The notes under the pieces were generated by a model, which saw nothing but the letters and a program-made list of their open reading frames with translations, was not told where the DNA came from and searched no databases. A stretch of DNA of 64,000 bases from Acridotheres tristis (taxonomy: Eukaryota; Chordata; Aves; Passeriformes; Sturnidae): the NCBI GenBank assembly GCA_037013685.1, contig CM072887.1, positions 37,251,154 to 37,315,153 on the forward strand, written 5' to 3'. Shown in pieces: positions 49,956 through 63,100 of the stretch; position 1 is the first letter of the stretch, and every line of letters begins with the position of its first letter. A program made the position numbers and the translations under genes.

Positions 49956-52900
49956 ATAACCATGTGTTGTGCCTGTGACAAGCATGATGTTTTCTTTTCT
50001 CAACTCCATGCCTCTGAAATTTCCAGGAAGCTGCTCTTGGCTGCTGACAGTGGCTATAGGGGTGATGGCAGCAGTGAGGTGGTTTTTGTTCATGTCTTCT
50101 TGTCTTCGTTAATTTCCAGTGTGTCATTTCAGCTGAAAATATGCAATTGCTGTTAATCTGTTCTAAAGCATGATGTCGGCTAGGTGGTTATTTATGTCAC
50201 AGTAAATATTTGATGAGTAGGTGTGTTATTTTTAGCCACAATCACAACATATTATTGAAATTTATAGGCCTGAAATAGGTCATCTAACACATGATTGTTT
50301 GTTACCTTTACAGTTTCCTGAGGGTTTTTTCCACTTTCCTTCACAATTTGAACTGAAAAGGTGGTGATTCAGTGTTGGTATAGATTGTTGCACATAAGCT
50401 GCATAGTAGGGGCAAACATCAAGCCTCAGATTGCAGGGCCCATGCTGATGGGGGATGCTGCAGCCACTGAAGCAATAAACCCATAGAGGCTGTGCAAATA
50501 CGTGAATGTACACATGGATCTCAAAGCTGTGATTTTCATATTCCAGCAATCACTGCCGCAGGAGTGCATGACTGACAGCACAAAGAACTTAGATTTACTG
50601 TAGAGAGATGTAAATTGATAAGCCAGTAGACAGCCATCATTCTTCCTTTATTCTCTCTCTGTATCCCATGTCTTTCTCTGCTGGCATAATCAAAGCTGAC
50701 ACAGTGCATTCTATACCAAGTTATATTTTTCGTAATTATAAGACAGTACCTGAGATCTGAAGTTGTTATTCAGGAAATGGCACAAAGCTCACTGAAATAC
50801 AGGTTTTCAGATTGATCCTCTGATAATATTGTTTTTCACATAGATTCTGGGTACTCAGACTCTACATCTATGTCTTTAAGCTGTCTGGGTGCTTTAAGAA
50901 GGGATAAAGTGCAGGAGAAAAAAAATGAGGGAGCTTTTCCTTTTGTGCAGAGGAAAAAATATACAAAGCGTAAAAGACTGGCTTTCTTTCTCCTTACCAG
51001 CAGCTGAATCTGAAGCATTTTGCCACACTGTTTCTAAAAACGTTTGTAGGGAGCTGACTTGGGGGGAAGAGTTACAAGAATTCAAGAAACAAAAATAGAG
51101 GGATCACCCATGAAGACCTAGATGAGCAACCAGCCTTCCCTCAGCTGACTAACTGGTGTGGCACACCTCTCATGTCTTGGGGCAAAGGGTCCTTTTCCAG
51201 TGATTCATCTCATTAGGCTCAGCTGCCTCTGACTTCAATTGCAATGTTTTTAGATCTAAAAAGAACAGACTGTGAGATATAACGGAGTTCTTATAATACA
51301 GATGCATTTGGAAATCTCATTTTTCCTCAGGTCTGAAAAAGTGTGGTAAAATCTGAACACTTATATTGCAGCCCTTTGACCTCAAATGTGTACGGTGAAA
51401 TTTCAGATCCCATCTGGACCCAGTGATTGTGTGACTTGAAAGAAGGCAAGTGAATGAAGCCTTCCCTTGTCTGGAGCTCCAGCACAGAGGTGCTGCAGAT
51501 CACCTGGGAAAATCCCAGTGCTGTAAGTAATTTTCCATATAGTTTTATTTTTAAATTCTCTGGTATTTTAATTGAATTAATAAAAATAGCAAGGAGAAAG
51601 AAAAATTGATTTTTTTTTTTATTAAAACAGATTGAAACTAGTAGGAAAAATGGGATTATCTCACTTGATAGAAATTATTACTTTTCATTGAAAAACTGTT
51701 GTCCTTTCAATGTCAGACTTTTTTTTACACTTCCAGAAATAAACTGAGTTATACTGAGTATAACTATAGTTATACTTCATTGATATTTTTGTGTAGGCCT
51801 TGTCTGCTCACTGGGCTCCAGACTCACTATATCTCAAGTCTTGCTTTGCCTCACTGACCTACATCCACAATGACCAGAAGGCAGAAAGCAAGATCTTTTT
51901 CTCCCTTTCATCTTTAATACAGGGAACTTCTTACATCCAGTAGCTCCTCTGCTTAAATATAGTTAACAGATAGTTTCAAGCAGGCAGAATTTATTTTTTT
52001 CTTTGAGCAATTAACTCAGCTGCCAGAATTGAGAGCCTTTTTATGTTAAATTGCTTCTGTAGTTGATGGAGAAAGAAAGATGCTTCTGATGTAGATCTTG
52101 GCTGTCCTTTGGAAGCACCTGGTCCTTGATGCAGATGGTACCTGATTTCAGCATCTCAACTTCGAATTTTTCCAATTAAGTAGGATGGACCTAGAGCTCT
52201 TCATGAGCTGGGAGCTTGCTGGGGACATGTGAGGAAAAGCATTGCTGGTCATGCACTCCTTTCAAAAGGCAGTTCTTTGTCTTAGAGCAACTCAGGGAAT
52301 TACAAAAGAAGGAAGAATTTTGGCTGGAATTAGTGAATAAAGCAGCTTATTCTAACTACTAATAGCTTAAGTGAGAGTGTCTGTCTGAAATACTCTTAAG
52401 AGATGAACCTCAGGTTACTCCCATCAGTCTGACTACTATTTAAACCTTTCACTTGCATGTGCTGATTGATGCATTATTCCTCATGTCAGCGAAGGACTTT
52501 TCACCAGAAACCATCTTTTGGGGTGCTTATAAGGAGTATATTGGAAAAGAATTGAAATTTCTCTGTAATTTGTGGATAGACAGCTCTATAGGAGCTGCCG
52601 AATTGGATGCTGCCAAATAATTTTACATAGGTCACTGAAAATTTCGTTGGAATAGCTATGCCAGATTAGCTTCAAACACAGAAAGAAAAATGCAAAATCT
52701 TATTATTAATTTCCAAGGCCATCCAATTCACAGGACACCCATGCCAAAAATGTTTTTACTGAACTGTTTTCTTAACAGGGTCATTATGTTTCCATAAAGG
52801 TAACTCTTAAAGAAAGGGTTTACTTCTCACTTTTTCATGTTGGTGTCTCTGACAGGAATAGGCCTTTGGGAGCATCTTAGGAGCGGAAGTGTAAGAAACC

Positions 52901-53960
52901 AGAATGTGCGCTGCATGTTTGTTGCTGCATGTTCCTTCAGAATTTGCTTTTAAAACGCATATTGGTTACGAAATAAACCCGAATGAGCCATTATACTCTG
53001 GTGTGTAATTATGTATTTAGGACACATACTACACACAGCTTTAAAAGAAATCGGTATGGAAACAAATTGCATTACATTTGCAAATAGCTTAAGGTAGTTG
53101 AGCAGCAACACCTCAAGCCTTTCAAAATACTGAAGTCATTTACACCATTTTCTGAAGTAATTATCTCCCAAGCATCAGATTCCAGTTGTTTCAATGCCTT
53201 TGCTGCAGAGGTCTCAGTATAGTATAAAAGACCTGGGCTTGGGTGTCTAACAGCCTTGATGTAGATGTAGTGCTTCTGCTGATGTCCCATGGCAGAGCAG
53301 GACTGATGGCCTTTGGGAGGGAATGCTGGTTGGGACTAATGCTGAGAGTGGAGACACGTGCCAAGGAGAGAGGCACCCCTGGGGCACGGGTGAAACCCAA
53401 CCTCCTGTCTCCCCAAAGATTAGTGAGGAGCAGAGATTTAAGTCTTGGTTGAACAGTTCTGTGATTTAGTGGAGTGATAGATTTACTTATGTGGCCAGCC
53501 TAGAGGATGGAGAAACGTCTGGCTTCTTATTTCAGGGTTTTGAACTGCCACTAGAGCAAGACAGTGCATCTCCTCAGCTTTGACAGTGTTGTACCACTTA
53601 TTTTTCCTCTTTAACTGGTGCTTGGCAAACTACCTGCCTCTCAGGGGGCCAATCCTTGGAAATAGCCGTGTGTGACAGAAATGGCAGCAGGCACCCGTAA
53701 GGAAGCTGTGTGCCTGCCTGGGCCGATGATATGGAACAACATCAAGTGTGCTTCCCTGCCTTGAGACAGCAGTTCCTGCATTAAATCTACAAAATGCCTT
53801 TCTGTGCACAGTGCAGTTGGAAATGTTAAGAGTCACGCTTATTAGCACTGGCACATATAAAGCAGAGCTGCAGTAAATGAGTTAAGTGTCCTGAGGATTT
53901 GAGGACTGGGGTGTTGCTTTTCCTTTTCTGGAGCTGAGCACTCGAGAGACTTTCATTAAA
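49955..53960. other. Intergenic stretch, no gene recognised
   Basis: No gene is recognised. The part at about 52870-53010 keeps several CpGs in otherwise CpG-poor, AT-rich DNA and has AT-core motifs, a pattern often seen in conserved noncoding elements. T-rich runs lie near 51610 and 51720. Confidence 0.4.
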
Positions 53961-54150
53961 CCTGGGACTTGGCAGATCCTCATGCTGATTCTGCCACTTA
54001 TTTGTTGTTCGGCCTCAGGCTAGTCACTTAACCTCTTGCCGCCCTAATTTCCCCATCTGGAAAATTATATTTACTTACCTCTCCTGGGGATTGCACGGGG
54101 CTTAATGAATGCCCGTAAGGGATTTGAAGATCCTCAGATCTGAGATGATA
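53961..54150 (+). repeat. MIR-type SINE
   Basis: This is a second MIR in sense orientation. It shows 'gctgattctgccacttatttgttgttcggcctcaggctagtcacttaacctct', then 'aatttccccatctggaaaatta', 'acttacctctcctggggattg', 'ttaatgaatgcccgtaagggatttgaagatcctcagat'. The last part is the LINE2-like tail typical of the CORE-SINE group. It is more decayed than the copy at 2406-2612. Confidence 0.88.
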
Positions 54151-57100
54151 CAGGACTGCAAAAGATTCACTGCATGTGCAAGGAGGAGGGGATGTGTGCC
54201 CAGGCAGGAGAGCCTGCCTGCGCTCCTGGCCTGGAATCAAGTCTGAAAATCTAATCAGCAGGGGAGGATCGTACTCTCTGTTTTAGATTAAATCCTCTTC
54301 CTTGTGGCCTTTTCAGATTTGCTGGTAGAAAAAGGAGGCAAGTGACTGAATGGGGAGGAGGGCAGCTGAGGTTAACTGCTTTCTCCTGTTGGTCCCCTGG
54401 ATCTTTTTGTCAGTGCAATAACAGCTGGATCTCCCAGGAAGGTAATGATCTTCCTGGATGCTTCATCTTACTGCAGGCTATTAGAGAAGCCAGGCAGCCC
54501 TATTGCTGCCCATTTCTTTAGCAGGAAAAAATGAACCTCTGACCAAAAAAAAGGTTCCTCCATATAATTAAGCAGCATTAGAATGAGGCCTGTGCCTTTG
54601 CTGATGAACTTCAGTGAAAGCAGATGGTCACAATGGTATTAAAAACTAAAGACTTCAGTCAAGCTTTTAATTGAAAACAATTGGACCCTGCTGGATGGTA
54701 ATTACCTTGGCTGCTTGCAAATAATATCACTGCACTGCTACCTAGGAAGGAAGAATGAAGACTGAGTTAATAAGAACTGCTTTATCTGCATATTATAAAC
54801 AAGGAGCATCCAAAACTATTTTCTCTGGTAGCTTCTCCCCTGCAAGAGGCTTTTAAGTGGCCAGCAGTGTGAAAAGGAACACAGAGTGGCAGAAATTGAA
54901 ACGTGTGAAATGTTTGCTGGGTTTATAAAGTAACTTAAAGAACCAATCTTCCCTCATCTCCCTCCTTCTTTTAACAGCTGAAATTCCAGATGCAGCTGAG
55001 AAAAACAGCAAAATATAATCAAGTGGAAAAGCTCTAGATTATCCAGCATACCTCCTCTTCTGAATGGCAACAGTAATGACAGGCTATGTTTATCTTGTTT
55101 TATCTGCTTTCTTCTTCCCTTGCCTGATCGACTGGAAGGATGGGGCCCTTCTAAACACCCAGAGTGTTTTTCACCATATTCTTAATTGGATTTTAATGAT
55201 CATTAACTTAATATGCCTCAGTGTCTAACAAAGCAAATGTAGTACGTGGCATATTTTGCCTGACAATTTTCTCATTCCTCTGCCTAGTGCTGGGATCAGA
55301 TGAGGGTTAGAGGGCTAGACCATCTAAAAGGGTCCTAAGTCCTTGTGTAGTATGTATTTATTGACACAACATGGCATTAATACTGCTTTATGGTGCCTTC
55401 CCTGCTGTGGAGAAGGACCTGTATTGCTGTGGATGTGTGGGTGGAAAAAAGCAGTCCCAGTGCTGTCTCTTTTAAACACAGGTCCTAGATGTGTATAGAA
55501 CGAACCAAATCTTGTCACCTTCCATGTAAACACTATTTTTCATGTGGCAGTTCTCTTGGGTGCTTTTTTGTTCCCCTGTGAGCAGGCAAGATGCCTTGCT
55601 GCCCCAGTAGACCTCAGAAAGCAGCAGCTACTGCAATTTTGCAAAATTAATGAGTAGCTGTGAACTGCTAGTAAAAGTGATGCAATGATTTTCCATAACA
55701 TATCATTTTAGAAGCAGTGACTTGAACTGCTTTTGCTTTCCCTATCCAAATATTTGTCTTTTCAAGGCACCAGCCAAGAGTTTGTCTTGTCTTGTCTGGC
55801 AGTATGATGAAATGAACTTTTCCAGTGTGTTTCATCTGGATTTGATGATTTTATGCCTGCAGTTCAACTTTCCTTCACTTAATGCGCCATGATTAACACA
55901 GAGTGAGGTCCTGAACCCTTGAAAGTCAGTTTCCACACTGTCTTTGCTACGATTTTGCTAATTTTTATGTAAAAAAAAATGCTTTTAGCTCTTTTAGCTT
56001 TATTGGTGTAATGCCTCAGAAACTGCTTGCTGCCACAGTTACAAGACACAGGTGTATTTCATAGAATCATTAAAAGCAATGATTTGGTTCCTGTACTGCC
56101 ATCTAAGTTGAGGTATTCTCATTTGTGCTAGGGCTTAGCCTTGGTCTTTCGTCTGCTGCTGGACTCCTGGAGAACAGGTCTGTGGCTGATGGGGCTGGTG
56201 TCCTGCTCTGTCTCCTGGCTCTGCTGTTCAAGCTGGTGGCAGGGTCTGAGCAGAATTTTTCTCGCAACCTTTCCAGCCCCTCGTTTATCAAAGAACTTGG
56301 AGCAAATTTGAAATTAGGAAAGGCCACCTTTCAAAAGCGTCTTATGCTAGTGGCTGTGGTGATTTTATCAATTTTATAGCACCTTTTAACTCTACAGAGT
56401 AAAATCTTATTGTAATTACTGCTTGCAGCTTTAAGGGAGCTGGTGTGGACCATACTATTTTAAAGGTATAAGCTCTATTGATCTAAAGTATTCTGAGCGA
56501 TAAACAGCTGCTCAGGTTGATTAAAGCTGAAGGGAAGCCGAAGCATTTAATCAATCTCCAAAGCTGCTCCAAGTATATTACAAAGCAATTGTGATTATTG
56601 CTATTATATGACAAGCTATATCATAATAAAGAAAGAGGGATCATTTTTCCTAGAAGCATTTAGAAGTGTTGTGGTGCTTCTTCTCAGCCTGCCTCATGCT
56701 GTCACCTCTGAAGCTTGGCTAAGTGACAGAGCATGCCACTCAAGCAGACTAATCTTGAAGGGAAAATACAAGAGCAGGGCCTTTCAGCTCCCCAGAGCCT
56801 TCTCTTCCCTGTGTCTATCTGTGGCCGACAGCAAGTGCTTGGAGAAGAAAAACAAGAAAGAAGGCCAGTGTACAGTAACGCTGGCCGTGTTGTAACTGGC
56901 TCTGATCCTTGCATCCTGCATAGCTTGGGATGTTCTGGGCTATGGGATATGTTTGTGCCTGTCCAAAAGTCCTGAAGGCACCTTTCTTGTATTACCTTTA
57001 TTTTTAATCACTTCTTGAACCTTCCTTTGGACAGCCTTGGGCTTCACACCATCCCATGGTGGTGCATCACACAGTGCTCTCACATGGTTTTGTAAAATAG

Positions 57101-60100
57101 TACCTTTTTGTTCTTGTTTATCAACTTTCAGCCTGATTTTTCTTTAGTGCCTTCTTACTCTTGTGTTAAGAAAAGCAATGGATAATAGTTATCTCTTAAC
57201 CTTTTCTATTTCATAAACCCAGAGCTGTCTGCCTTATGCTGCTCTGTTGTCTCCTTTTCCAAGCCTTATTTAGGCTCCCTTTTTCAGAAGGTGACCCATC
57301 CCTCTGACCATCCCTTTCACATCTGCATCTGCTGCCCTTCTCATTTTGCTGCATGCTTTTGAAAAGGGTGTAACCAGTACTTAATATATTACTTAAAGAT
57401 GTGGGCTTTCCTAAGTTTATTATTTCTTTCTTTTTCAGGTGTTCAGTGATCTGTACTTACTACATAAAACATACATACGTCATGCAATATTGAAGACATA
57501 GATATAGGATTTCTGAAAACTAAGGTACTGCATAAAATAATCTTAGGTTTAAAATTAATAATATGTTGCATTTAAAATGTAAAAATGGATAGTATATGAA
57601 CAGAGTAGGACCTTCTCCTGTAGGAAATATAATATTAAAATAAATTAATAGATAAATTTATTAAACAAAGCTTAATAAATAAATAAATTGACAAATTAAT
57701 AGATAAGTTGATTAAGCTTTGTCCTTGCTGTAATTGCAACAAAGAAATTATAGTACTTTAGCGTAGAGAGGATAGCATTTGCAAAGGCTAACTTTTGTGG
57801 AGGGTGTCTTGTGTCAGTCCTCTCAGTGCTGTCCTTGGTCTTTCTCCACTGAAAACAGTCAAATTGTCTCTCAAAACCAAGAAGCCCATGCTGAAGGGTC
57901 CTCCAAGGGTACACCGTTGGAGCTTTTACTTTTGCTGAATCCACCCTGTACAAGCAAGTCAGACTCCCTTGGGTTAGCAGGCAGACACAAGATGTCCCTT
58001 CTTTTGTTTCTCTATTATGATATCTCTTTTGAAACTTTGAAACATTTGAAGCCTCTCATGACCTTCATGTGAAACCTTATGCATGGTCCCTAGTGTGCTG
58101 GAGGCTGAGCCTGGTGTGGTTATCTTTGTTGCATAAGAATTTTATTGCAACAACTGTTAAATCTTCTTTATGGTGGTTTCACATGAGAGTCACAAGCCTT
58201 CTGGGAAACTTCTCCTGAGTTTCACTTTGTAGTGGTATGAGAGTCTTGTGAGTCTTGTGAGTGAGAGTTTAGACCAGTAAACAAAATTTTAATTGGGAAA
58301 TCTTGAGGTCCGCCATGGATGGATTTTTTTGGATTTGTTTGTGAGAGGAAGTGGTAGGTCCTGGGGCTGTTCAGCTGATGGAAGAGAGAGCTACAGGTAA
58401 GCCTAAGATCAGCTCAGGTCCTTGACTTAGCTTGGCTAGGGCTAATTCTAGTGTGCTGAATGGGTTGGACAGCTGAAACTGTCAGAGTGGAAAGTGGGCC
58501 ATAGCAGTCTACTGGCAGTAGCCATCCTTTCCTTAGGATGCAATCTGAGGAGCATTTCCTTTGCACTCCTGTGTTAATCTAGTGGTGCCAGCAAAGGTCT
58601 GGTACAGCTACATGGCAAATCATCAGGGGAACCAGCTCAGGTTAAAAGTAATCCTTCTTTTTTATTCATTTGTTTTAACCAGTATTAAAATTGATTCCCC
58701 CCACAGCACCATGAAAATTCATCTCTGTGCCACTGAAGCACAAGGCAATAGTAGGAACAGCCTTAAGGGAATGTTTCATCTGGTGCTGGGTTTCAAAGAG
58801 GCATTTTTCAGACTGTGGCTTTACAGTCAGTTTTTAAGAGCCTCCTGGAAATATCTCCCAATCCCATGGCTCCATGGATTGCCAGCTGAAGATGACCATT
58901 TGTGAAACTGGATTTCAAGCCAAATCTGTGTCAAAAATAGACTGCAAAAATGATGAATCACAACCAAACACTGCTGCACAATACTACATTTAGGCTGCTG
59001 TGCCATTTTTTGGGTTGCAATCTAACCATCTGTTAATTGGCCCCATCCCACATTGCCACAGGGTGCTGAGATTCATCGTAGGCCTACAGGATGATCAGTG
59101 TCTCCCGAGCCATTCAGGATGGGCCTCGAAGCTTTTCGAGTCCTGCTGCTGTTTACATCAAGTGCACTAAGACTGGCTACCCCAGCTGCCATCCTCCATC
59201 TGATTGCCTCAGCCTCACTGCTATTTTATGACCAGAGATTGTGTCTGAGCAGAAGGATGTGAGTGCATCAACTGCCTTCAAGAAAATCAGTTTGTGCCAA
59301 GGAGTACAGGATTTTTAGGCATTCTGACTGTCATTTAACCTCACCTGGAAACTTAGTGTGATGCTTTGCTTGGGGTGGGACTGATCCTGCACCCCAACAC
59401 TCAACCTTGGCACTGCTTTCACAGGGATCAGAATAATTCCTGGCCAAGCTAAGACCCGCTCCTGTTTATGTTCCTTTCTAAAACTTTCTAAAACTAATCT
59501 CTCCTTTTTTTTTTTCACATTTGTGCTAATGAAAGCGCTGGATTGTTCCAGGGGATCACATGGAAAATATCTGTGAGCTTTGGCTATCTCTCTGAAATAC
59601 TACAGTCAATTTGGTGTTTGCTTTGGCGTGTTGCTGTGAAAGATTGTAGAGTACTTGTGTTTATACGCACACAGGGAAAGAGGGCTCCTGCTCATTGTGC
59701 CTTTGTGAGGCTGCCAGACTGTCTGGCCCCATCTATTCTCCTGTAAGTGAAAAGAGCCTCACGAGCGCTCCCTGCGTGCTTGGACCAGGCTCTGCTAGGT
59801 ACCGTGCTTGGAAGCCCTTCTGTCGGCTTGAAAAATATCTTTCTGCCTCAATAGTGTTTACTCCCTGTTGTTACAAGTAGCATGTGAGATTGCTTGTCAG
59901 TGAAGACGTTTTTCCTTCTTCCCTTTGTTTCTTCTGCGTACCGGGCAGCTTTGCATCCAGTGCATTTTGGTGGCCCTCCTGTACTAGGGCAGCCAGCTGC
60001 CCTTTGAGAACAAGAGAGGATTTTCCATAGAGAAGAATGAGAAGTAATGTGTGAAAATTGGTGGTATGATGCAGCCCTGGTTGAAAGATTTGGACATTGC

Positions 60101-63100
60101 ACTTGACAAAGGACTTAGTTTCCTCCTGTAGCCTGCTGCCTTCTGAAGTAGGATATGACAGGTTTTCATGTAAAAGGCTTTTCTGTCCAAAGTGGGATTT
60201 CTCTGCTCTGCATAGAGAGATATTGTCCAGCTGAAAGCTCCTACAACACCCTTTGAGATGATGAAGGATGACTCCAGCAATCCCTATGTTAATTTTCTCG
60301 TCTATAAGAAACTTGTTCTAAAATTTAATGATATCTATGAGCTTCTGCTGAAAAGTCATGGGCTGCAGGACCTGCACTTGACTAGTAATTATAAAGTGCT
60401 TTGATATTGAATGCTTTGGCATCTGAATAGCAGTTTGTAGAATTCAGGTCTCCTTTCCTTTTTCAAGTGACAACAAATATTTATCTCAGATTTCCTCCTC
60501 TGGATTTGTTTTCTGCTGGAAAACAAATGTGCATTGATGGGAATTGCCAGGTACCTGGACCCAACCTATAGCTCAGCTATCCTTGAGTCCTGTGTGTAGC
60601 TGCCCTGAGTATTTGGAGGAAGATGCAAATACTGCTGGAATGGATGATTGCAACTAAACTGCAAACAAAACTGCCCACTGCTTCCCAAAGAACTCTGTCA
60701 GCTTTTGTTTCAAGCAGCAGCTCTGTTCATTTCAGCAGGGAAGGTACAGTAGCTGATACTTAACAATTAATATTTTTTTGTTTTCTTTCAACTGTCAAGC
60801 TTTGCCAGCCAGTTTTGCTTTACAAAATCTATAAGTAGGGAAGATAGGTGTTTTCTTTTGTACAATTGACATGAAGGAATTAAAGGATTCAAGACTAAAA
60901 CCTTCATGAATAATTTAGGCTGTTTTTCCAACAAATATTCACTTCTGCTATGCATACACTGATACTGGGTTCAGACAAAAAGTAAATACATTTTTATTCA
61001 GTGTCAGCCATCAATCTCTTTCCAACTTTCAGGACACACTGTTGTCAGGGGCTTCTGCTTGAGAAATCTGGTCTGTTAGCTTGCCGTGAAAATAGACAGG
61101 ACGAGGCACATTATCTGCACAAAGCTCCCCTGCGAGACTCTGTGCAGCCCAGCCAGCCTTGTTCTTCCTACTGCTGTGCTTCATGTTGCTCCTGTGAATA
61201 AACAGTGCTGCACATGCTTAGACCAATACACTCAGACACTCGGCTTCTCACTAAAGTGGCTGAACTACCTGGGGCAGGAATAGCAGGAGCCTTCTCAAGA
61301 AAACCAGTCAGTGAGCTTCTCTGTGTCTTGGCCTGATGGTTTTGAGGGATATTCATGAGTTTGAAGAAGGCCTAGAAATTTGCAGTTGACTGGTATCTTA
61401 CGTCAGATTCTCTTAGTCCTGCCAGTGTGAGACCTTTAAGCATGGATTTTCCCTGTTGTAGCCTTTTAGTTTGGTGGCTGGGGGCTTTGCCTAACATTTG
61501 GAAATACTGAAAGCAAACTCAAAGGAGGCTTGCTTCATCAAGAAAGCACCTTACCAAAGCTCTTCCTGGTACCAATGGATCAATTCCCTAGCTCAAGGGC
61601 TGTTTCATACTCTGTGCCTCAAAGCATTGACCACCCTAGCATCAACAACCAGCAGGGTGAGGAAGGACCAGCAGGCCCCTGGATTTCACTAGTGCCAGGA
61701 TTAAACGTTTGTTTCCACTTCTCAAACCACCATGTCTGAGGGTTCAAAACACTGCTGTGCCTGCTTGCATCCCCCCTGCCAGGGCATGGGCAAATGCTTC
61801 TCTAAAACCTGTCAGAGGTAAGCTGCTGCTGAGAGCTACACAGCACCGAGTGCAGCCCTGTGCATTTGAGAAGATGAATGAATCCAGAGGAAGAGGCTTT
61901 TGCTGTGCTGCTGCTATTTCAATGGGAAAGTGAGACCCTGAAATGCTCTGTTCTACTTCAGTAGCTCTAAGAAGAGCCTTTCTCCAGAGGTCTCTGGCAT
62001 CCAGACTAATTGAAATAAGTCCAAAGGGGTCTTCTAAACCTAATTCTTCCCCCATGTTTTCCGGTTTGTTTTTTTTTTTTTTTTCCCCTCCTGTCTACAC
62101 CCTCTCTTGAACAAAAGAAAGAATTCAAATGTGATTTGGATGAAGTTAATTTGAAGCTAAGGTTGATTGCTCATCTCCCTGAAACCATCAGCAGTGGCTG
62201 AGTGTGAGAGGGCGTTCAAACATATCTGGGAAACTTGTGAGCAAGCTGAACAAAGGGTGGGCTGGAGGCTGGGGATCACTGCTCCCCCTCCCCCCGTGTG
62301 ACTTTCTCAGCTCACACTGAACCCTTTGATCACTGTCCAGCACGGGGTTATGTGGCAGCCTGGGCTGGGGCCAGAGATGTATACATGGGTGGAGGCTGCT
62401 GTAATCTTCATATGTCCTTGATCCACCCTGTACCCTTATTTCCACAAACACTGTCGCATATCACAGTGGGGTGCATCACTGCCGGTGCTCCTTCAGCTGA
62501 AACACGGGACCCTCCCTGCCAAACACAGCTCCCTTTTTCAGGAATCTCTCTGATAGCAACATTTTGAAAAGTGTGCCTGTATTTTGTAACCATTACTCTA
62601 TTTTTGCCAAGCACATTTGTATTTGACGGTGCAACACAACATTGTGAGTACAATAGTGCTATTCAGCACACAGAGTTCGTGTCTTTCACAAGTGGCTGTT
62701 CTGGGAGAGCTGCACAGGTGAGCATGGCTATCTTGGGAAAGTGCTGCTCATTAAGAGAGCACTGCCAGAATCTTACCTCTGGAAGCACATTCTCCAGACC
62801 ACCTGCTTTAGGGCAGTATTTTAGCTCCATATTCCTCTAATAAGGATTTTAGTACTGCGCTTAGTGGCTATTAAGAATGCTTGAGTCCAAGATAAATTCT
62901 TACAGATGTGCTACCATTATCATTCATACTTAAATGTTGACACAGTAATCTGCAAAATGAGCTGAAACTCTTGATGAAAAAGGCTAACTGTCTCTAAGGT
63001 AAAGTGGATGAGAATCAGTGGTGGAGAGGCAAGCTGTGGTCCCTCGTGCTTTTCAGTTGCATTTGTTTGTGGCCATTCACCATCAGAAAGTGGGAGGAGG

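Noticed and set aside
49894..50156. Open frames through the (GT)n repeat
   Set aside because: Products of the microsatellite (Cys-Val and Thr-His runs), not genes.
53072..53290. 72-codon minus-strand frame with protein-like composition
   Set aside because: Not recognised, and no convincing splice sites or conservation could be seen; kept out for lack of support.
56060..56110. 'catagaatcatt' as the tail of a minus-strand CR1
   Set aside because: The expected 'ggttggaaggg' part does not follow.
58239..58263. Tandem GAGTCTTGT copies
   Set aside because: Only two units; too short to matter.
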